Counted from the stretch's first letter, positions 51,123-61,229 are shown. The stretch is 64,000 nt of DNA from Lawsonella clevelandensis (GCF_001293125.1 NZ_CP009312.1:618192-682191); one strand, 5' to 3'. Numbers and translations are program-made. The notes: generated by a model from the letters alone, not told the origin.

Positions 51123-52382
51123 ATGCGACTCCAGGTACTCACCCTCGCCCCCACGCGAGATAGCTACCGCCAAGCAGAACCCTGCTTAGCGAACATGTTG
51201 CAGGATGACGCCGCTGCCGCCTATTTACCCGCCCCCACCACCGCGGCCGGAACCACCGCCCTCACCCAACTCACCCCCTACCTCCCCCAGCTCACGGCAC
51301 GTGCCACCCTCGTCGTCGCTACCTCTGGTACCACCGGAGACCCCAAATATGCGCAACTGGGAGCAGCCCAGCTCCGCGCCTCTGCCACTGCCACCCACCA
51401 GGTACTCGGCGGCCCTGGTGTCTGGCTTCTTCCCCTTCCTCCCCACCACATCGCCGGGATACAAGTACTCCTCCGCAGTCTGGCCGCCGGGTATGAACCC
51501 GCTCTCCAAGACACGCGCGGCGGCTTTTCCCTGGACAACTTCGCTGCCATCACCCACCAGCTCCTGGAACGTACCCCAGACTCCCGGCACTACACCAGCA
51601 TCGTCCCCACCCAACTCCACAAGATCCTCACCGCCTCCACCCACGGCGAACCTGCCGGACGGGCAGCCCTCCAGGCACTCACCAGCTTCGACGCCATACT
51701 CGTGGGTGGCGCCGCCCTCTCACCTGAGCTGCAGCGCCAAGCAACCGACGCTGGTGTCCGCCTTGTCCACACCTACGGGGCCTCCGAAACCGCCGGTGGA
51801 TGCGTCTACGACGGCGTTCCCTTACCAGGTGCACGAGTAGAAATTGATGCCGGAACCGGGCGTATCTGGCTCGGTGGAGACACTATCGCCACCGGCTACC
51901 TCAACAAACCCCACCACGTTGCCTGGCAGCGTCCTGGCTGGTTCCGCACCGACGACCACGGCCACTGGGATACCACCCACACCCCACCACGCCTCCATAT
52001 AGACGGCCGTCTGGACGACGCCATCTCCAGCGGCGGGCTCACCATTTTCCCGGATGCCGTAGAAAACGCCCTCGCCACCCATCCGGCTATTGCACAGGTC
52101 GTCGTCCTCGGCCGGCCCGACGAGCGCCTCGGTGAACACGTAGCAGCCGTCATCGTGCCAGCCACCACTCCACAGGCAACGTCCTCCCCTCCCCCCACCC
52201 TGGCAGAACTCCGCACCTGGGTGATGAATGCCGGGCTCCCCGCGACTGCCGCTCCCCGCGAACTCATCGTCCGCACCAGCCTCCCCCTGAAAGGCATCGG
52301 CAAAGTCGACCGGCGGGCCCTCCAGGACAGTCTGAGGGAAACAGCCGCACCGGCGCGAGCTTTGCGTTCCCGCCGCTCATAG
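51123..52382 (+). CDS. menE: o-succinylbenzoate-CoA ligase
   Basis: 419 residues, shorter than average acyl-CoA ligases but typical for actinobacterial MenE. Motifs: the P-loop ATSGTTGDPKY (66-76), TYGASETAGG (217-226), DGRLDDAISSGG and the C-terminal Lys394 in KGIGKVDRRAL. It activates o-succinylbenzoate for MenB. AGGAAG lies upstream at a long distance, so initiation may be weak. menA follows 33 bases later. Confidence 0.93.
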   Translation: MRLQVLTLAPTRDSYRQAEPCLANMLQDDAAAAYLPAPTTAAGTTALTQLTPYLPQLTARATLVVATSGTTGDPKYAQLGAAQLRASATATHQVLGGPGVWLLPLPPHHIAGIQVLLRSLAAGYEPALQDTRGGFSLDNFAAITHQLLERTPDSRHYTSIVPTQLHKILTASTHGEPAGRAALQALTSFDAILVGGAALSPELQRQATDAGVRLVHTYGASETAGGCVYDGVPLPGARVEIDAGTGRIWLGGDTIATGYLNKPHHVAWQRPGWFRTDDHGHWDTTHTPPRLHIDGRLDDAISSGGLTIFPDAVENALATHPAIAQVVVLGRPDERLGEHVAAVIVPATTPQATSSPPPTLAELRTWVMNAGLPATAAPRELIVRTSLPLKGIGKVDRRALQDSLRETAAPARALRSRRS

Positions 52383-52415
52383 GAGCACCCGTACGGAAAG
52401 TGCAACAATAGACCC

Positions 52416-53384
52416 GTGAACAACGCCACCCCTCCCACCACCCCCAGCCCGGACACCCCGCACTACGCCGCCACCTTCCACGACTGGCTCATCGGTGCCC
52501 GCACCCACACCTGGCCCAACGCTATCGCCCCGGTCCTCGTCGGCACCGCTGCTGCCATCCGTATCATGGGTGCGCACTGGCTACAGGATCTCATCTGGGT
52601 GCGTGCCCTCCTCGCTATGGTGGTGTCCTGGGCACTCATCGTGGGAGTGAACTTCGCCAACGACTATTCCGATGGCATCCGCGGCACCGATGACGACCGC
52701 GTCGGCCCGCAACGCCTCACCGGCTCTGGGCTAGCCAAACCCTCTCATGTGAAAGCAGCCGCGTTTGGCTTCTTCGGCCTCGCCGGTGTGGCCGGCATCG
52801 CCCTCTGCCTCATCTCTGGCTTCTGGTGGCTCATCCTTGTGGGTATCTGCTGTGTCCTCGCTGCCTGGTTCTACACCGGCGGAAAGCACCCCTACGGCTA
52901 CCGTGGCCTGGGAGAGGTGATGGTTTTCATCTTCTTCGGGTTAGTCGCCGTCATGGGCACTCAGCTCACCCAGCTGGGCCACATCAGCTGGGAAGGCGCC
53001 GTGGCTGCCGTTGCCGTCGGTGCCTTCTCCTGCGCCAACAACCTGGTGAATAACCTGCGCGATATTCCCTCCGATAGTGCCTCCGGCAAGATCACCCTGG
53101 CGGTACGCCTCGGCGACAAGCGCACTCGCATTCTGGACGCATTCCTAGTGTTCGGACCATTCATCCTCAGCTGCGTCCTGGCATTGAGTTCTGTATGGAC
53201 CCTCCTCTCGCTGCTCGCCCTCCCCCTCGCGTGGAATGCCTATACCCCAGTCCGTACCGGACAGGTGGGGCACGGCCTGGTGGTGTCGCTGAAACAAACT
53301 GGCAAAGCTATGCTCGTCTGGTCCCTGCTCCTGGGCGTGGGACTAGCACTGGGAACCATCAGCCTGGGCGTGGCAATTGGTTAA
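52416..53384 (+). CDS. menA: 1,4-dihydroxy-2-naphthoate polyprenyltransferase
   Basis: 322 residues with eight to nine membrane segments. The prenyl-diphosphate binding motif NDYSDGIRGTDDDRVGPQRL begins at residue 82, and the second Asp-rich region NNLVNNLRDIPSDSASGKIT is complete. It attaches the polyprenyl tail made by the synthase at 40 kb. The start is GTG with no strong ribosome-binding site. Third gene of the menB-(pitA)-menE-menA run. Confidence 0.94.
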   Translation: MNNATPPTTPSPDTPHYAATFHDWLIGARTHTWPNAIAPVLVGTAAAIRIMGAHWLQDLIWVRALLAMVVSWALIVGVNFANDYSDGIRGTDDDRVGPQRLTGSGLAKPSHVKAAAFGFFGLAGVAGIALCLISGFWWLILVGICCVLAAWFYTGGKHPYGYRGLGEVMVFIFFGLVAVMGTQLTQLGHISWEGAVAAVAVGAFSCANNLVNNLRDIPSDSASGKITLAVRLGDKRTRILDAFLVFGPFILSCVLALSSVWTLLSLLALPLAWNAYTPVRTGQVGHGLVVSLKQTGKAMLVWSLLLGVGLALGTISLGVAIG

Positions 53385-53476
53385 AGTGGGGAGGTAGGAG
53401 TTCTCCGACGCCCTGCGGCCCCTATGTGGCCCCTATACGGCCACCCGGCAGCTGTCCGACTGGAGGAGTGATCTCA

Positions 53477-53773
53477 ATGGGTCGTCTCATCATCGTTATT
53501 GCCCTTATTGCAGTAGCGGTACTGCTGTGGTTCGCCTTTGGACCCCAACGCCGATCCTCCGGCAGCTCTCCCCGAGGGCTCTTCGGGCGCGGGCAGGCTG
53601 CCGACACTACTCCCCCCTGTGACCCCTCTGTCAATTATCCACAGGGTTGGAACGGGCGGGGAGGCTCCTACTGGTATCACTCCACGGACGACGGTGACGA
53701 TGGCAACTCCGACAACTCCGGAAAACGCCCTCTCGGCCCCGACGATGACCCAGATTTTTTGAACAAACTCTAA
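53477..53773 (+). CDS. Small membrane-anchored hydrophilic protein
   Basis: 98 residues from the ATG at 53477 with GGAGGAG 8 bases upstream. One N-terminal hydrophobic segment (residues 3-21) is followed by an Arg/Ser-rich stretch and a Gly/Asp-rich tail (STDDGDDGNSDNSGKRPLGP). I do not recognise the family. It follows menA by 92 bases in the same direction. The open frame extends upstream into menA but that part is a shadow. Confidence 0.65.
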   Translation: MGRLIIVIALIAVAVLLWFAFGPQRRSSGSSPRGLFGRGQAADTTPPCDPSVNYPQGWNGRGGSYWYHSTDDGDDGNSDNSGKRPLGPDDDPDFLNKL

Positions 53774-54300
53774 CGTCCAAAACTCCTGCTAGCTTCTACT
53801 TCTCTCGCGGCAGTGAGAGCACCCTCACCGGATCACCACGTGATGCAAGGAGCGACAATCACGACGGTACAGTATCGTCGTCTATCCCATCGGCACCTCA
53901 CGCTGGCAAGTGCGCGCACTCTCGGCCTGGCCACTACGCTCCCCTCCCTCTCCACCCCCTCCCTCTCCACGTCTATCGGAGGTGACTGTTCAGCAGTAGC
54001 GACAACCCACCATCCCTGGGTACGCCGGTCAACTTTCTACAGGGTTACGGCAATGGTTGCCGTCGCTGCGGCATGGCGAAAATCTCGTCTCCCATTCGTA
54101 AGTATTTTTTCGCTTTTCCGAAACTCAGCAGGTCACGGCAAAGATCGATTAAGAAACTGTGACACGCCCTTTCTGAAGTGCGATATACACTTGCCATCTG
54201 TGCACGTCAGAGTACGAAAAGCAGGGTTCTACTTTTCGATAAGGTGAAGGAGACACCGTGTTCTCGCCACGGCACCACAACTCTGCGTGAGGAGCAAAAC
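53774..54300 (+). other. 527-base region before the GH35 gene
   Basis: A 144-codon open frame (53813-54247) has no ribosome-binding site or similarity and is not called. There is a short direct repeat CCCTCCCTCTCCA near 53942 and 53955. The last 150 bases should hold the GH35 promoter: TGTGAC, 17 bases, CGATAT (about 54151-54179) is a possible but weak match. Otherwise nothing is recognised. Confidence 0.4.
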
Positions 54301-57300
54301 ATGGCATTTGCCACCAAGCACCCGATGTCTCGGGTGGTTTCCTTGGCAAGCGCTGTAGCTCTGAGTTTGGCCACCCTGGTTCCCATGTCCTCCATGGCAC
54401 CAGCCTCCGCCGCACCTCAGGCTGCGCCGTCTTCCCAATGGATCAAGTCAACCAACTATAAGTACCCAGGAAACGATGGCAAACGCCACAAAGTCACCTG
54501 GGATAAGTACTCCTACAAAGTCGACGGCCAGCGCCTCAACATCTGGTCCGGCGAAGTCCACTACTGGCGGCTTCCCTCCCCCAACCAATGGCGTGACGTC
54601 CTCCAGAAGATGAAGGCCGCCGGCTTCAACGCCGTCTCCTTCTACTTCTTCTGGGGCTACCACCAGAGCGCCCCTGATGCCCCCTTCGACTTCTCCGGCG
54701 TCCGCGATATGGACCTGCTGCTCCGCATGGCTGCAGAGGAAGGCCTCTACGTTATCGCCCGCCCCGGCCCCTACATCAACGCCGAAATCTCCATGGGTGG
54801 TATGCCCGCCTGGCAGACCAACAGTGCTCTGCCGCTCCGTACCGCCTGGGATAAGACCAACTGGAAAGAGCAGCGTGCCTGGCTGCGCGCCATCAACCGC
54901 ATCCTGGCCCGCCACCAGGTAACCAATGGCGGCGGCTCCGTCCTCATGTACCAGGCGGAGAACGAAGAACTATTCTCCCTCGGCCCCTACGCCGACTACG
55001 TAAAGAAAATCATCAAGGCAGCCAAGGAAGACGGCATCAACGTCCCCATCTTCCACAACGACTACGCCCCCTTGAGCAACTGGGCCTTTAACACCAAGGA
55101 CACCGGGCTAGATGTCTACTCCTACGACGACTACCCCATCCGCTTCGACTGCTCCGCCGAACGCCAGGAACTCAGTGACCACAACTGGCACATTGACCCG
55201 GCGTTCAAGGCAGCCAACAATTCCCCGCACTTCATCGCAGAAGCCCAGGGCGGCGCCTTCACCCCGTGGGGTGCCTCCTTTAACGCCTCCGCCTGCGAGA
55301 AGTTTGTGGATGCCAACTTCTACCGCCAGTGGGCGGCTCTGAACAACGGCGCCGGTGTTACCGCCTTCAACTACTACATGATCTTCGGCGGCACGAACTG
55401 GGGCTGGACCGGCTCCGCCCACTCCGGCTTTACCTCCTACGACTACGGCGCCTCCATTACCGAGGACCGCAACCTGCGCGACAAACTGTCCGTGCAGAAG
55501 GAAAACGGCTACTTCCACCGCGCCTTCCCGCAGCTGGTGGTTATGGATGCCACCTCCGACCCGGCCGTCAACAATGTGTACGGCGCCAAGGTGAAGAGCT
55601 ACCTGCGAACCTCCGCTGGTATGCGTAACCTGTCCATGTCCGGCAAGGGCTCGCAGTACATGGCATTCCGACTGGCCAGCTCCAATGACACCACCCTCAC
55701 CAAGTTCACCACCAGCCTGACCACCTACGCCCCGAACGGACAGAAAGTCACCTTCAACCGGGTGCCGCAGGAAGGCCAACTCATTCTGCACGGCCGCGAC
55801 GCCCTGCAGATGCCGGTGGACTTCACGATCGGCGATTGGGGAGCCTACTACTCCACCGGCCTGCTGTTCTTCAATTCCTCCATGAAAGGCCGCCCGCTAG
55901 CCGTGCTGACCGGCACCGCTGGCGACCGTGGCGAAATTGTGCTGCACGCCCCCACGAAGCCAGTGGTGAAGAGCGGCAACAAGTCCGTCACCTACACCTG
56001 GGACAAGACCAAGAAGCAGCTGCGCATCAACTACGACTGGGGCTTCCCCTACGACATCAAGGTATCCATGAAAGGTAAGGCCCCGCTGACCCTCCGCATC
56101 GCGGACCGTCACAGCCTCATCCGCTCCTGGTCCCCGCAGAACTGGCTGAACGGCAAGATACAGGGCATCCTCGTGGAGAACGCGGACCTCGTCCGCTCCG
56201 TCCGCTACGAGGGCACTACCGCGCACCTGGTGGGCTCTACCACCAAGCCGCAGAACATCAAGATCTGGCTCCCCCAGGGCATCACCAATGCCACCTGGAA
56301 TGGCCAAGCCCTGCCGTTGGAAAAGGCTGGAACCCACTACCGCGCTGCCCTCCCCGGACCCGCCGCTGTCTCCGTTCCGAGGCTGAAGTGGGTGAAGCAC
56401 GAGGAAGGCTACGAAGCCAACCCGAACTTCGACGATTCCCGGTGGCGCGTCGCCAACATCAAACATCCGAAGAACTTCCGGCAGGGCCCAGGCTTCTTCC
56501 AGGATGTTGTCCTGGATGCCAACGCCTACAACTTCCATGAAGGTGACATTTGGTACCGCGCCCACTACACCGCCGCCACTGACGACCCCGCTATCTGGGT
56601 GAAGGCCTTCGGCGCCCCGGGCTCCAACTTCCTGGTGTGGATGAATGGCAAGTACGTGGGTGCCTCCGCTGCCGTGAAGGGTAGCGTAGCAGACACCGGC
56701 CTGGACAACGAGTCCTCCAAGGACCCGACCGCCAACCTATCGGAAAGCCCCAAGTCCATCAGCTTCACAGTGCCACGTGGCACTGTGAAGAAGGGACAGA
56801 AGGTTGTCCTCTCAATCCTGCTGCGTAACAACGGCCAGCGTGTGGACTGGGAAGGCACCGGCAACAACCTGCATGCGATGGGTGTGCTGGATGCCCGCCT
56901 GGGTAACCAGGGCAAGGTGACGTGGAAGATCCAGGGTGCCCGCGGCGGCATCCACCCGGTTGATAATGTTCGTGGAATCTACAACAACGGTGGTCTCTAC
57001 GGCGAGCGTGCTGGCTGGCACCTGCCGGGCTTCCCCGACAACACTTGGAAGCCGGCTGCCACCATGCACGCCAGCAAGCCGGGTGTCACCTGGTACCGCT
57101 CCGACTTCACCCTCAACTTCCCCGCCAACCAGGACGTCATGCTGCGGCTGAACGTCAAGTCCAAGCGTTTCCACCCGAATCGCAAGGACAAGGCACGCAC
57201 CGTCATGTTCGTGAACGGCTGGAATGTGGGAACCTGGGTGGGCAATGTGGGCCCGCAAGAGTCCTTCACCATCCCTGCCGGTTTCCTTAACCGCAACGGC

Positions 57301-57495
57301 AAGAACGAAATTGCTATCGCGGTGACGGCAGAGGGTACCGGCTACGGCCCGGAAACCATCCAGCTTGGTGTCATCGGCAACTGGCTGGGTTCCATCCCGT
57401 GGAAGGAGAACAAGGCTCCTGGCTACCAGCAGCTGAAGCACAACCTGATGGCAGCCTATCCGCAGATTCGGATGGCAACCGTCAAACAGAGCTAA
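54301..57495 (+). CDS. Secreted glycoside hydrolase family 35 beta-galactosidase
   Basis: 1064 residues from the ATG at 54301 (GAGGAG 6-7 bases upstream). A signal peptide covers residues 1-38 (cleavage ASA-APQ). The GH35 TIM barrel (about 70-400) has WSGEVHYWRLP, the acid/base Glu222 (MYQAENEE), the nucleophile Glu314 (HFIAEAQGGAF) and MIFGGTNWGWT. Several beta-sandwich domains follow, including jelly-roll galactose-binding types near 730-1050. There is no LPXTG or other anchor, so it is released. It should remove terminal beta-galactose from host or other glycans. It is a single gene closed by a strong terminator. Confidence 0.9.
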   Translation: MAFATKHPMSRVVSLASAVALSLATLVPMSSMAPASAAPQAAPSSQWIKSTNYKYPGNDGKRHKVTWDKYSYKVDGQRLNIWSGEVHYWRLPSPNQWRDVLQKMKAAGFNAVSFYFFWGYHQSAPDAPFDFSGVRDMDLLLRMAAEEGLYVIARPGPYINAEISMGGMPAWQTNSALPLRTAWDKTNWKEQRAWLRAINRILARHQVTNGGGSVLMYQAENEELFSLGPYADYVKKIIKAAKEDGINVPIFHNDYAPLSNWAFNTKDTGLDVYSYDDYPIRFDCSAERQELSDHNWHIDPAFKAANNSPHFIAEAQGGAFTPWGASFNASACEKFVDANFYRQWAALNNGAGVTAFNYYMIFGGTNWGWTGSAHSGFTSYDYGASITEDRNLRDKLSVQKENGYFHRAFPQLVVMDATSDPAVNNVYGAKVKSYLRTSAGMRNLSMSGKGSQYMAFRLASSNDTTLTKFTTSLTTYAPNGQKVTFNRVPQEGQLILHGRDALQMPVDFTIGDWGAYYSTGLLFFNSSMKGRPLAVLTGTAGDRGEIVLHAPTKPVVKSGNKSVTYTWDKTKKQLRINYDWGFPYDIKVSMKGKAPLTLRIADRHSLIRSWSPQNWLNGKIQGILVENADLVRSVRYEGTTAHLVGSTTKPQNIKIWLPQGITNATWNGQALPLEKAGTHYRAALPGPAAVSVPRLKWVKHEEGYEANPNFDDSRWRVANIKHPKNFRQGPGFFQDVVLDANAYNFHEGDIWYRAHYTAATDDPAIWVKAFGAPGSNFLVWMNGKYVGASAAVKGSVADTGLDNESSKDPTANLSESPKSISFTVPRGTVKKGQKVVLSILLRNNGQRVDWEGTGNNLHAMGVLDARLGNQGKVTWKIQGARGGIHPVDNVRGIYNNGGLYGERAGWHLPGFPDNTWKPAATMHASKPGVTWYRSDFTLNFPANQDVMLRLNVKSKRFHPNRKDKARTVMFVNGWNVGTWVGNVGPQESFTIPAGFLNRNGKNEIAIAVTAEGTGYGPETIQLGVIGNWLGSIPWKENKAPGYQQLKHNLMAAYPQIRMATVKQS

Positions 57496-57515
57496 CGCTC
57501 GGTTACTGACAACAC

Positions 57516-57551
57516 CAGAAGGGGAGCATCCCACCGGATGCTCCCCTTCTG
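57516..57551. terminator. Terminator after the GH35 gene
   Basis: A perfect 16-bp stem: CAGAAGGGGAGCATCC (57516-57531) with GGATGCTCCCCTTCTG (57536-57551), loop CACC, then TTATGCATTCTGTT. It lies 21 bases after the GH35 stop; the minus-strand phosphatase gene ends 72 bases further on and may share it. Confidence 0.85.
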
Positions 57552-57622
57552 TTATGCATTCTGTTATGAATAGTGCCGCTTACACCAGTATGGCTATCAC
57601 AAGGCCAGTACGACGTGTGGTG

Positions 57623-58345
57623 TTAAGCCTGCAAACCCCGTTTGAAGTCGGACTTCAGGCTAGCAGGATCCGACATACCGGAGGGTTCCTGGTACTCAAT
57701 AGCAATAATGATGTCGCCATCAAACACCAGGGTGGTAATGGAACCAAGGGAGCACATGCGCTTGCCGGGATGGTGCCCTAGGCTCTTCTCCTCGGCGAAA
57801 AGCCGCAGTACCCAAATGACGCACTGGTGGCAGACACACACGGCCTCGTGTCCACGGTTTTCCCAGACAGCCTGGTGGGCTATTGCCAGCATGCGCTCCA
57901 CCATCTTGGTGTAGTGCTCGCCCCAGGAGGGAGTCCGCAAGCTCCCCAAGTGTTTCCAGATACGGGGAGTGGTAAGAATCCCCTTGGGGGTAAGGAGTTC
58001 ATTCTCCAGATACGAGCCTGCCTCAATGAGCAGCGGGCTAGTGACAATATCCAGGCCGAAATCCTGGGCAATCGGATAGGCGGTCTGCTGGGCACGCTTC
58101 AGCGGCGACGCATAGACACCCGTAATATCGTTATTGTGCAAGGATTTTGCCACATTGATGGCATGTTGCTCACCACGCTCCGTGAGTTTAAATCCACGTT
58201 GGCGGCCATACAGGCGGCCGGAAGGGTTGTCGACCTCGCCGTGACGCACAAAGTGCACCTTGGTAATGGTCCCCGACGCTCCCGGCGGATACTGCCATTC
58301 CTGGTCTTCTCCAGGCAAGGGTGACGGGTACGTGGACTCAGTCAT
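57623..58345 (-). CDS. Histidine phosphatase family protein
   Basis: 240 residues. The RHG motif with the phosphorylated His is at VHFVRHGEVDNP (His35), with YGRQRGFKLTERGEQHA, SPLKRAQQTA and the second His region VCVCHQC. These belong to the phosphoglycerate mutase-like fold; the substrate is not known (mycobacterial relatives of this type are broad phosphatases). AAGGAG lies 8 bases before the ATG. The N-terminal 27 residues and the C-terminal tail are extra. Confidence 0.85.
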   Translation of the reverse strand: MTESTYPSPLPGEDQEWQYPPGASGTITKVHFVRHGEVDNPSGRLYGRQRGFKLTERGEQHAINVAKSLHNNDITGVYASPLKRAQQTAYPIAQDFGLDIVTSPLLIEAGSYLENELLTPKGILTTPRIWKHLGSLRTPSWGEHYTKMVERMLAIAHQAVWENRGHEAVCVCHQCVIWVLRLFAEEKSLGHHPGKRMCSLGSITTLVFDGDIIIAIEYQEPSGMSDPASLKSDFKRGLQA

Positions 58346-58467
58346 CGAAGAGACTCCTTAACGAGCTACCCCACAGCCACCACCAGCCAGGCGGCAACTG
58401 TGCAGCAAGCTGCACACGGATGTTTGTACTCTCTGCAGTCTACCGAAACAGTAGCAAGAGCGAGGTG

Positions 58468-60798
58468 TTAGCCCCGGCGCAGGCGCAAGGAATTACCTAC
58501 CACAAACAGGTCGGAACACACCATCGCAAACCCGGCCATCATTGGATTAAGGTAGCCAAACATGGCCAGCGGAATCATGGCGACGTTGTAGATAAACGCC
58601 CAGAACAGGTTTCCTCGCACGATACGGCTCATACGGCGCGCCAATTGCAGTGCCTCGGGGACAACCTCCAGGTCGCCGCGTACTAGGGTAAGATCGGCGG
58701 CCTGCATTGCCGCATCGGTACCTGTCCCCATGGCGATCCCTAGGTGGGCCAGTGCCAGTGCGGCAGCATCGTTAATGCCGTCACCGACCATTGCCACAGT
58801 CTTTCCCTGCTGCTGCAGTTCCGCAATCTTGTCGGCCTTCTGGGTAGGGAGCACACCGGAGATAACATTCTTCGCCGGGATGCCCACTTCGTCCGCAATA
58901 TGCTGGGCAGCTTGTGCATTGTCGCCCGTCACCAGGACAGTGTGGCAGCCCTGCTCGTGCAAGGCACTAATGGCCGCTGCAGAGGTGGGTTTCACGGTGT
59001 CGGCAACAACAATGCTGCCGATAAACTCGTCATCCCGGTAGACCGCCACCTGCGAGGCAGCCAGGCTGAGCTCAGCAGTAGATAGGCGCAGTGCCTCAGC
59101 ACCCACCTTATCCCGCGGCTTGCCCACAAACACCCGGGCGCCGGACACGTCACCAACCACACCTTCCCCCGGCACGGCAGTAATGCCGTCGGCCATCTCT
59201 ACAGTCTCGCTGCTGGTTGCCCGCACAATGGCCGCGCCAAGGGGGTGCTCAGAACCCCGCTCCACAGCCGCCGCCCACTGCACAACCTGGGCGGAGGAGA
59301 AGCCACTCACCGGTACCACGTCCACCACCGACATTTCGCCGGTAGTAATGGTGCCTGTCTTATCGAATACGACGGTATCGATGTCCCGCACCTTCTCCAG
59401 GGTTTCCTGGGAGCGCACGATAATGCCGCGTTGAGCAGCTCGGCCGGTACCCACCATGAACGCCAGCGGTGTCGCCAACCCAAGCGCACAAGGACAGGCG
59501 ATGATGAGAACAGCCACACCGGCGGTAAAGGCCGCCGCCACCGACTCGCCCGCCACCAAATGACCACCCAGAGCAACGAACGCCAGCAGAATCACAATGG
59601 GAACAAAGACACTGGAAATACGGTCGGCCAGGCGCTGCGCATTCGATTTGCTCTCCTGCGCTCGCTTCACCGCCTCCGTAATAGCAGCCAGCTGCGTGTC
59701 CGCCCCCACGGCTGTTGCGCGCACCAGCAGAGTGCCGGTGGTATTCACGCATCCGCCAATAACCTCATCGCCCGGCGCGACGGGCTGCGGCATAGACTCT
59801 CCTGTCATGGCAGAGGCGTTAACAGAGCTCACACCTTCGACAACCACACCATCAGTAGCGATCTTGTCGCCCGGCAGCACGCGGAAGAGATCATCCTTCG
59901 ACAACGAACTCACTGGGATACGGTGTTCTACCCCCTGAGCATCGACGAAGAGAGCATCCTTCGCCCCCACATCCATGAGTGCGGTAAGCCCGGCGCGGGC
60001 CGAGCGCTTCGCACGGTGCTCCAGATAGCGACCCAGCAGGAGAAAGACGATGACGCCGGCAGCGGACTCAAAATAAACCTGCCCACTGGGGTCCACATTC
60101 GGGTTCCACAGCTGCATACTGTGGTGCATTCCGATGTGGCCCGCCGTTCCAAACAGCATGGCTCCCAGGCTCCAGAAGTAGGCGGAGAGCGTGCCGAGGC
60201 TCAGCAGGGTGTCCATGCTGACGGTGTGGTGTTTGGCATTAGCGATGGTGGCGCGGTGGAATACCCAGCCAGGGTAGAACACCACAATGGTGGTGAGAAC
60301 CAGACACAGCCACTGCCAGCCCGGGAACTGAGCGGACGGCACCATCGAGATAACCATGACGGGCAGGGTGAGAACCGCTGCGACGATGAGGCGGGTGACG
60401 AGATCGCGGCTAGCTTTCTCCTCCGCCTCTACGATCTGCTGGTCCGCATCGACGGCGGAGATGCTATTGCCGTCAGAGAGAAGCCGGGCGTCGTAGCCGG
60501 CCCCCTTCACCGCCTCGATGAGATCCTGGGCACTGTAGCTGTCGGCTGCTTCCAGGGAGGCGCTTTCGGTGGCGAAGTTGACCATGCACTCCACCCCCTC
60601 AAGTTTGTTGAGGGTGCGCTGCACATGGTTGGCACAATTAGCACAGGACAAGCCCAGCAGTGCGAGTTCAACATGGCGATAGTCCGCGGTGGACGCCGGC
60701 ACATGTGCGGTGGACGCCGGCGCAGTCTGCACCGCGGAGGCGGCAGGCGCCGGGCAACTGTCTTCAGCCGAGGATGAGCGAGGTGTAGAGGAAGGCAT
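58468..60798 (-). CDS. Copper-translocating P-type ATPase
   Basis: 776 residues from the ATG at 60798, AAGGAG six bases upstream; the frame extends further upstream without similarity. One N-terminal heavy-metal domain with CANC (52-55), eight membrane segments, TGES, the ion-binding Cys435-Pro-Cys437, the phosphorylation motif DKTGT (Asp479), the SEHPLG His-Pro and GDGINDAA. CPC and partner CopZ indicate Cu(I) export. The first 45 residues are Ser/Ala/Pro-rich. It is in operon with the chaperone gene 122 bases upstream. Confidence 0.92.
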   Translation of the reverse strand: MPSSTPRSSSAEDSCPAPAASAVQTAPASTAHVPASTADYRHVELALLGLSCANCANHVQRTLNKLEGVECMVNFATESASLEAADSYSAQDLIEAVKGAGYDARLLSDGNSISAVDADQQIVEAEEKASRDLVTRLIVAAVLTLPVMVISMVPSAQFPGWQWLCLVLTTIVVFYPGWVFHRATIANAKHHTVSMDTLLSLGTLSAYFWSLGAMLFGTAGHIGMHHSMQLWNPNVDPSGQVYFESAAGVIVFLLLGRYLEHRAKRSARAGLTALMDVGAKDALFVDAQGVEHRIPVSSLSKDDLFRVLPGDKIATDGVVVEGVSSVNASAMTGESMPQPVAPGDEVIGGCVNTTGTLLVRATAVGADTQLAAITEAVKRAQESKSNAQRLADRISSVFVPIVILLAFVALGGHLVAGESVAAAFTAGVAVLIIACPCALGLATPLAFMVGTGRAAQRGIIVRSQETLEKVRDIDTVVFDKTGTITTGEMSVVDVVPVSGFSSAQVVQWAAAVERGSEHPLGAAIVRATSSETVEMADGITAVPGEGVVGDVSGARVFVGKPRDKVGAEALRLSTAELSLAASQVAVYRDDEFIGSIVVADTVKPTSAAAISALHEQGCHTVLVTGDNAQAAQHIADEVGIPAKNVISGVLPTQKADKIAELQQQGKTVAMVGDGINDAAALALAHLGIAMGTGTDAAMQAADLTLVRGDLEVVPEALQLARRMSRIVRGNLFWAFIYNVAMIPLAMFGYLNPMMAGFAMVCSDLFVVGNSLRLRRG

Positions 60799-60920
60799 GG
60801 GCGACTCCTTGTGAGATAGAGAGGACCTGTCTGATGCCGATGGGTGGCGCCAGACAGGCGGGGAAACTTCTGGTCTCGATCGCTGCGGCGGTACATGCCG
60901 CACGACCGAGAAGGCGAGCG

Positions 60921-61124
60921 TTAGACAAGGGTGAAACCAGCCTCTTCGACGGCTGCGGCGAGGGCGTCACGGGACACGTCACCTTCCGCATCAAAGGTCA
61001 CGTTGCCGGAGGCGAGATCGACAACGACGTTGGAGACACCGGGGACCTTGGAGACTTCATCGGTGACGCGCTGGACGCAGTGTCCGCAGGTCATGCCGTC
61101 AACTTTTACGGTGGTGCTAGCCAT
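60921..61124 (-). CDS. copZ: Copper chaperone (heavy-metal-associated domain protein)
   Basis: 67 residues, a single HMA domain with MTCGHC at 11-16. It hands Cu(I) to the ATPase encoded next. AAGGAG lies 7 bases before the ATG. About 60 bases further upstream CTAT-CCGGGT-ATAG (61180-61193) is a partial dyad that might be a metal-regulator site; no CsoR or CueR gene is adjacent. Confidence 0.9.
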   Translation of the reverse strand: MASTTVKVDGMTCGHCVQRVTDEVSKVPGVSNVVVDLASGNVTFDAEGDVSRDALAAAVEEAGFTLV

Positions 61125-61229
61125 GAGGATACTCCTTACAGATCAAAAGGCCAACGTGGATATGCAGGCAGCCATCCGACTATCCGGGTATAGCGGCTCC
61201 TAGTCGGCACAACGTGGGAACTGAGGTGA

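Noticed and set aside
53813-54247. 144-codon open frame before the GH35 gene
   Set aside because: No ribosome-binding site; contains a C-rich repeat and overlaps the probable GH35 promoter.
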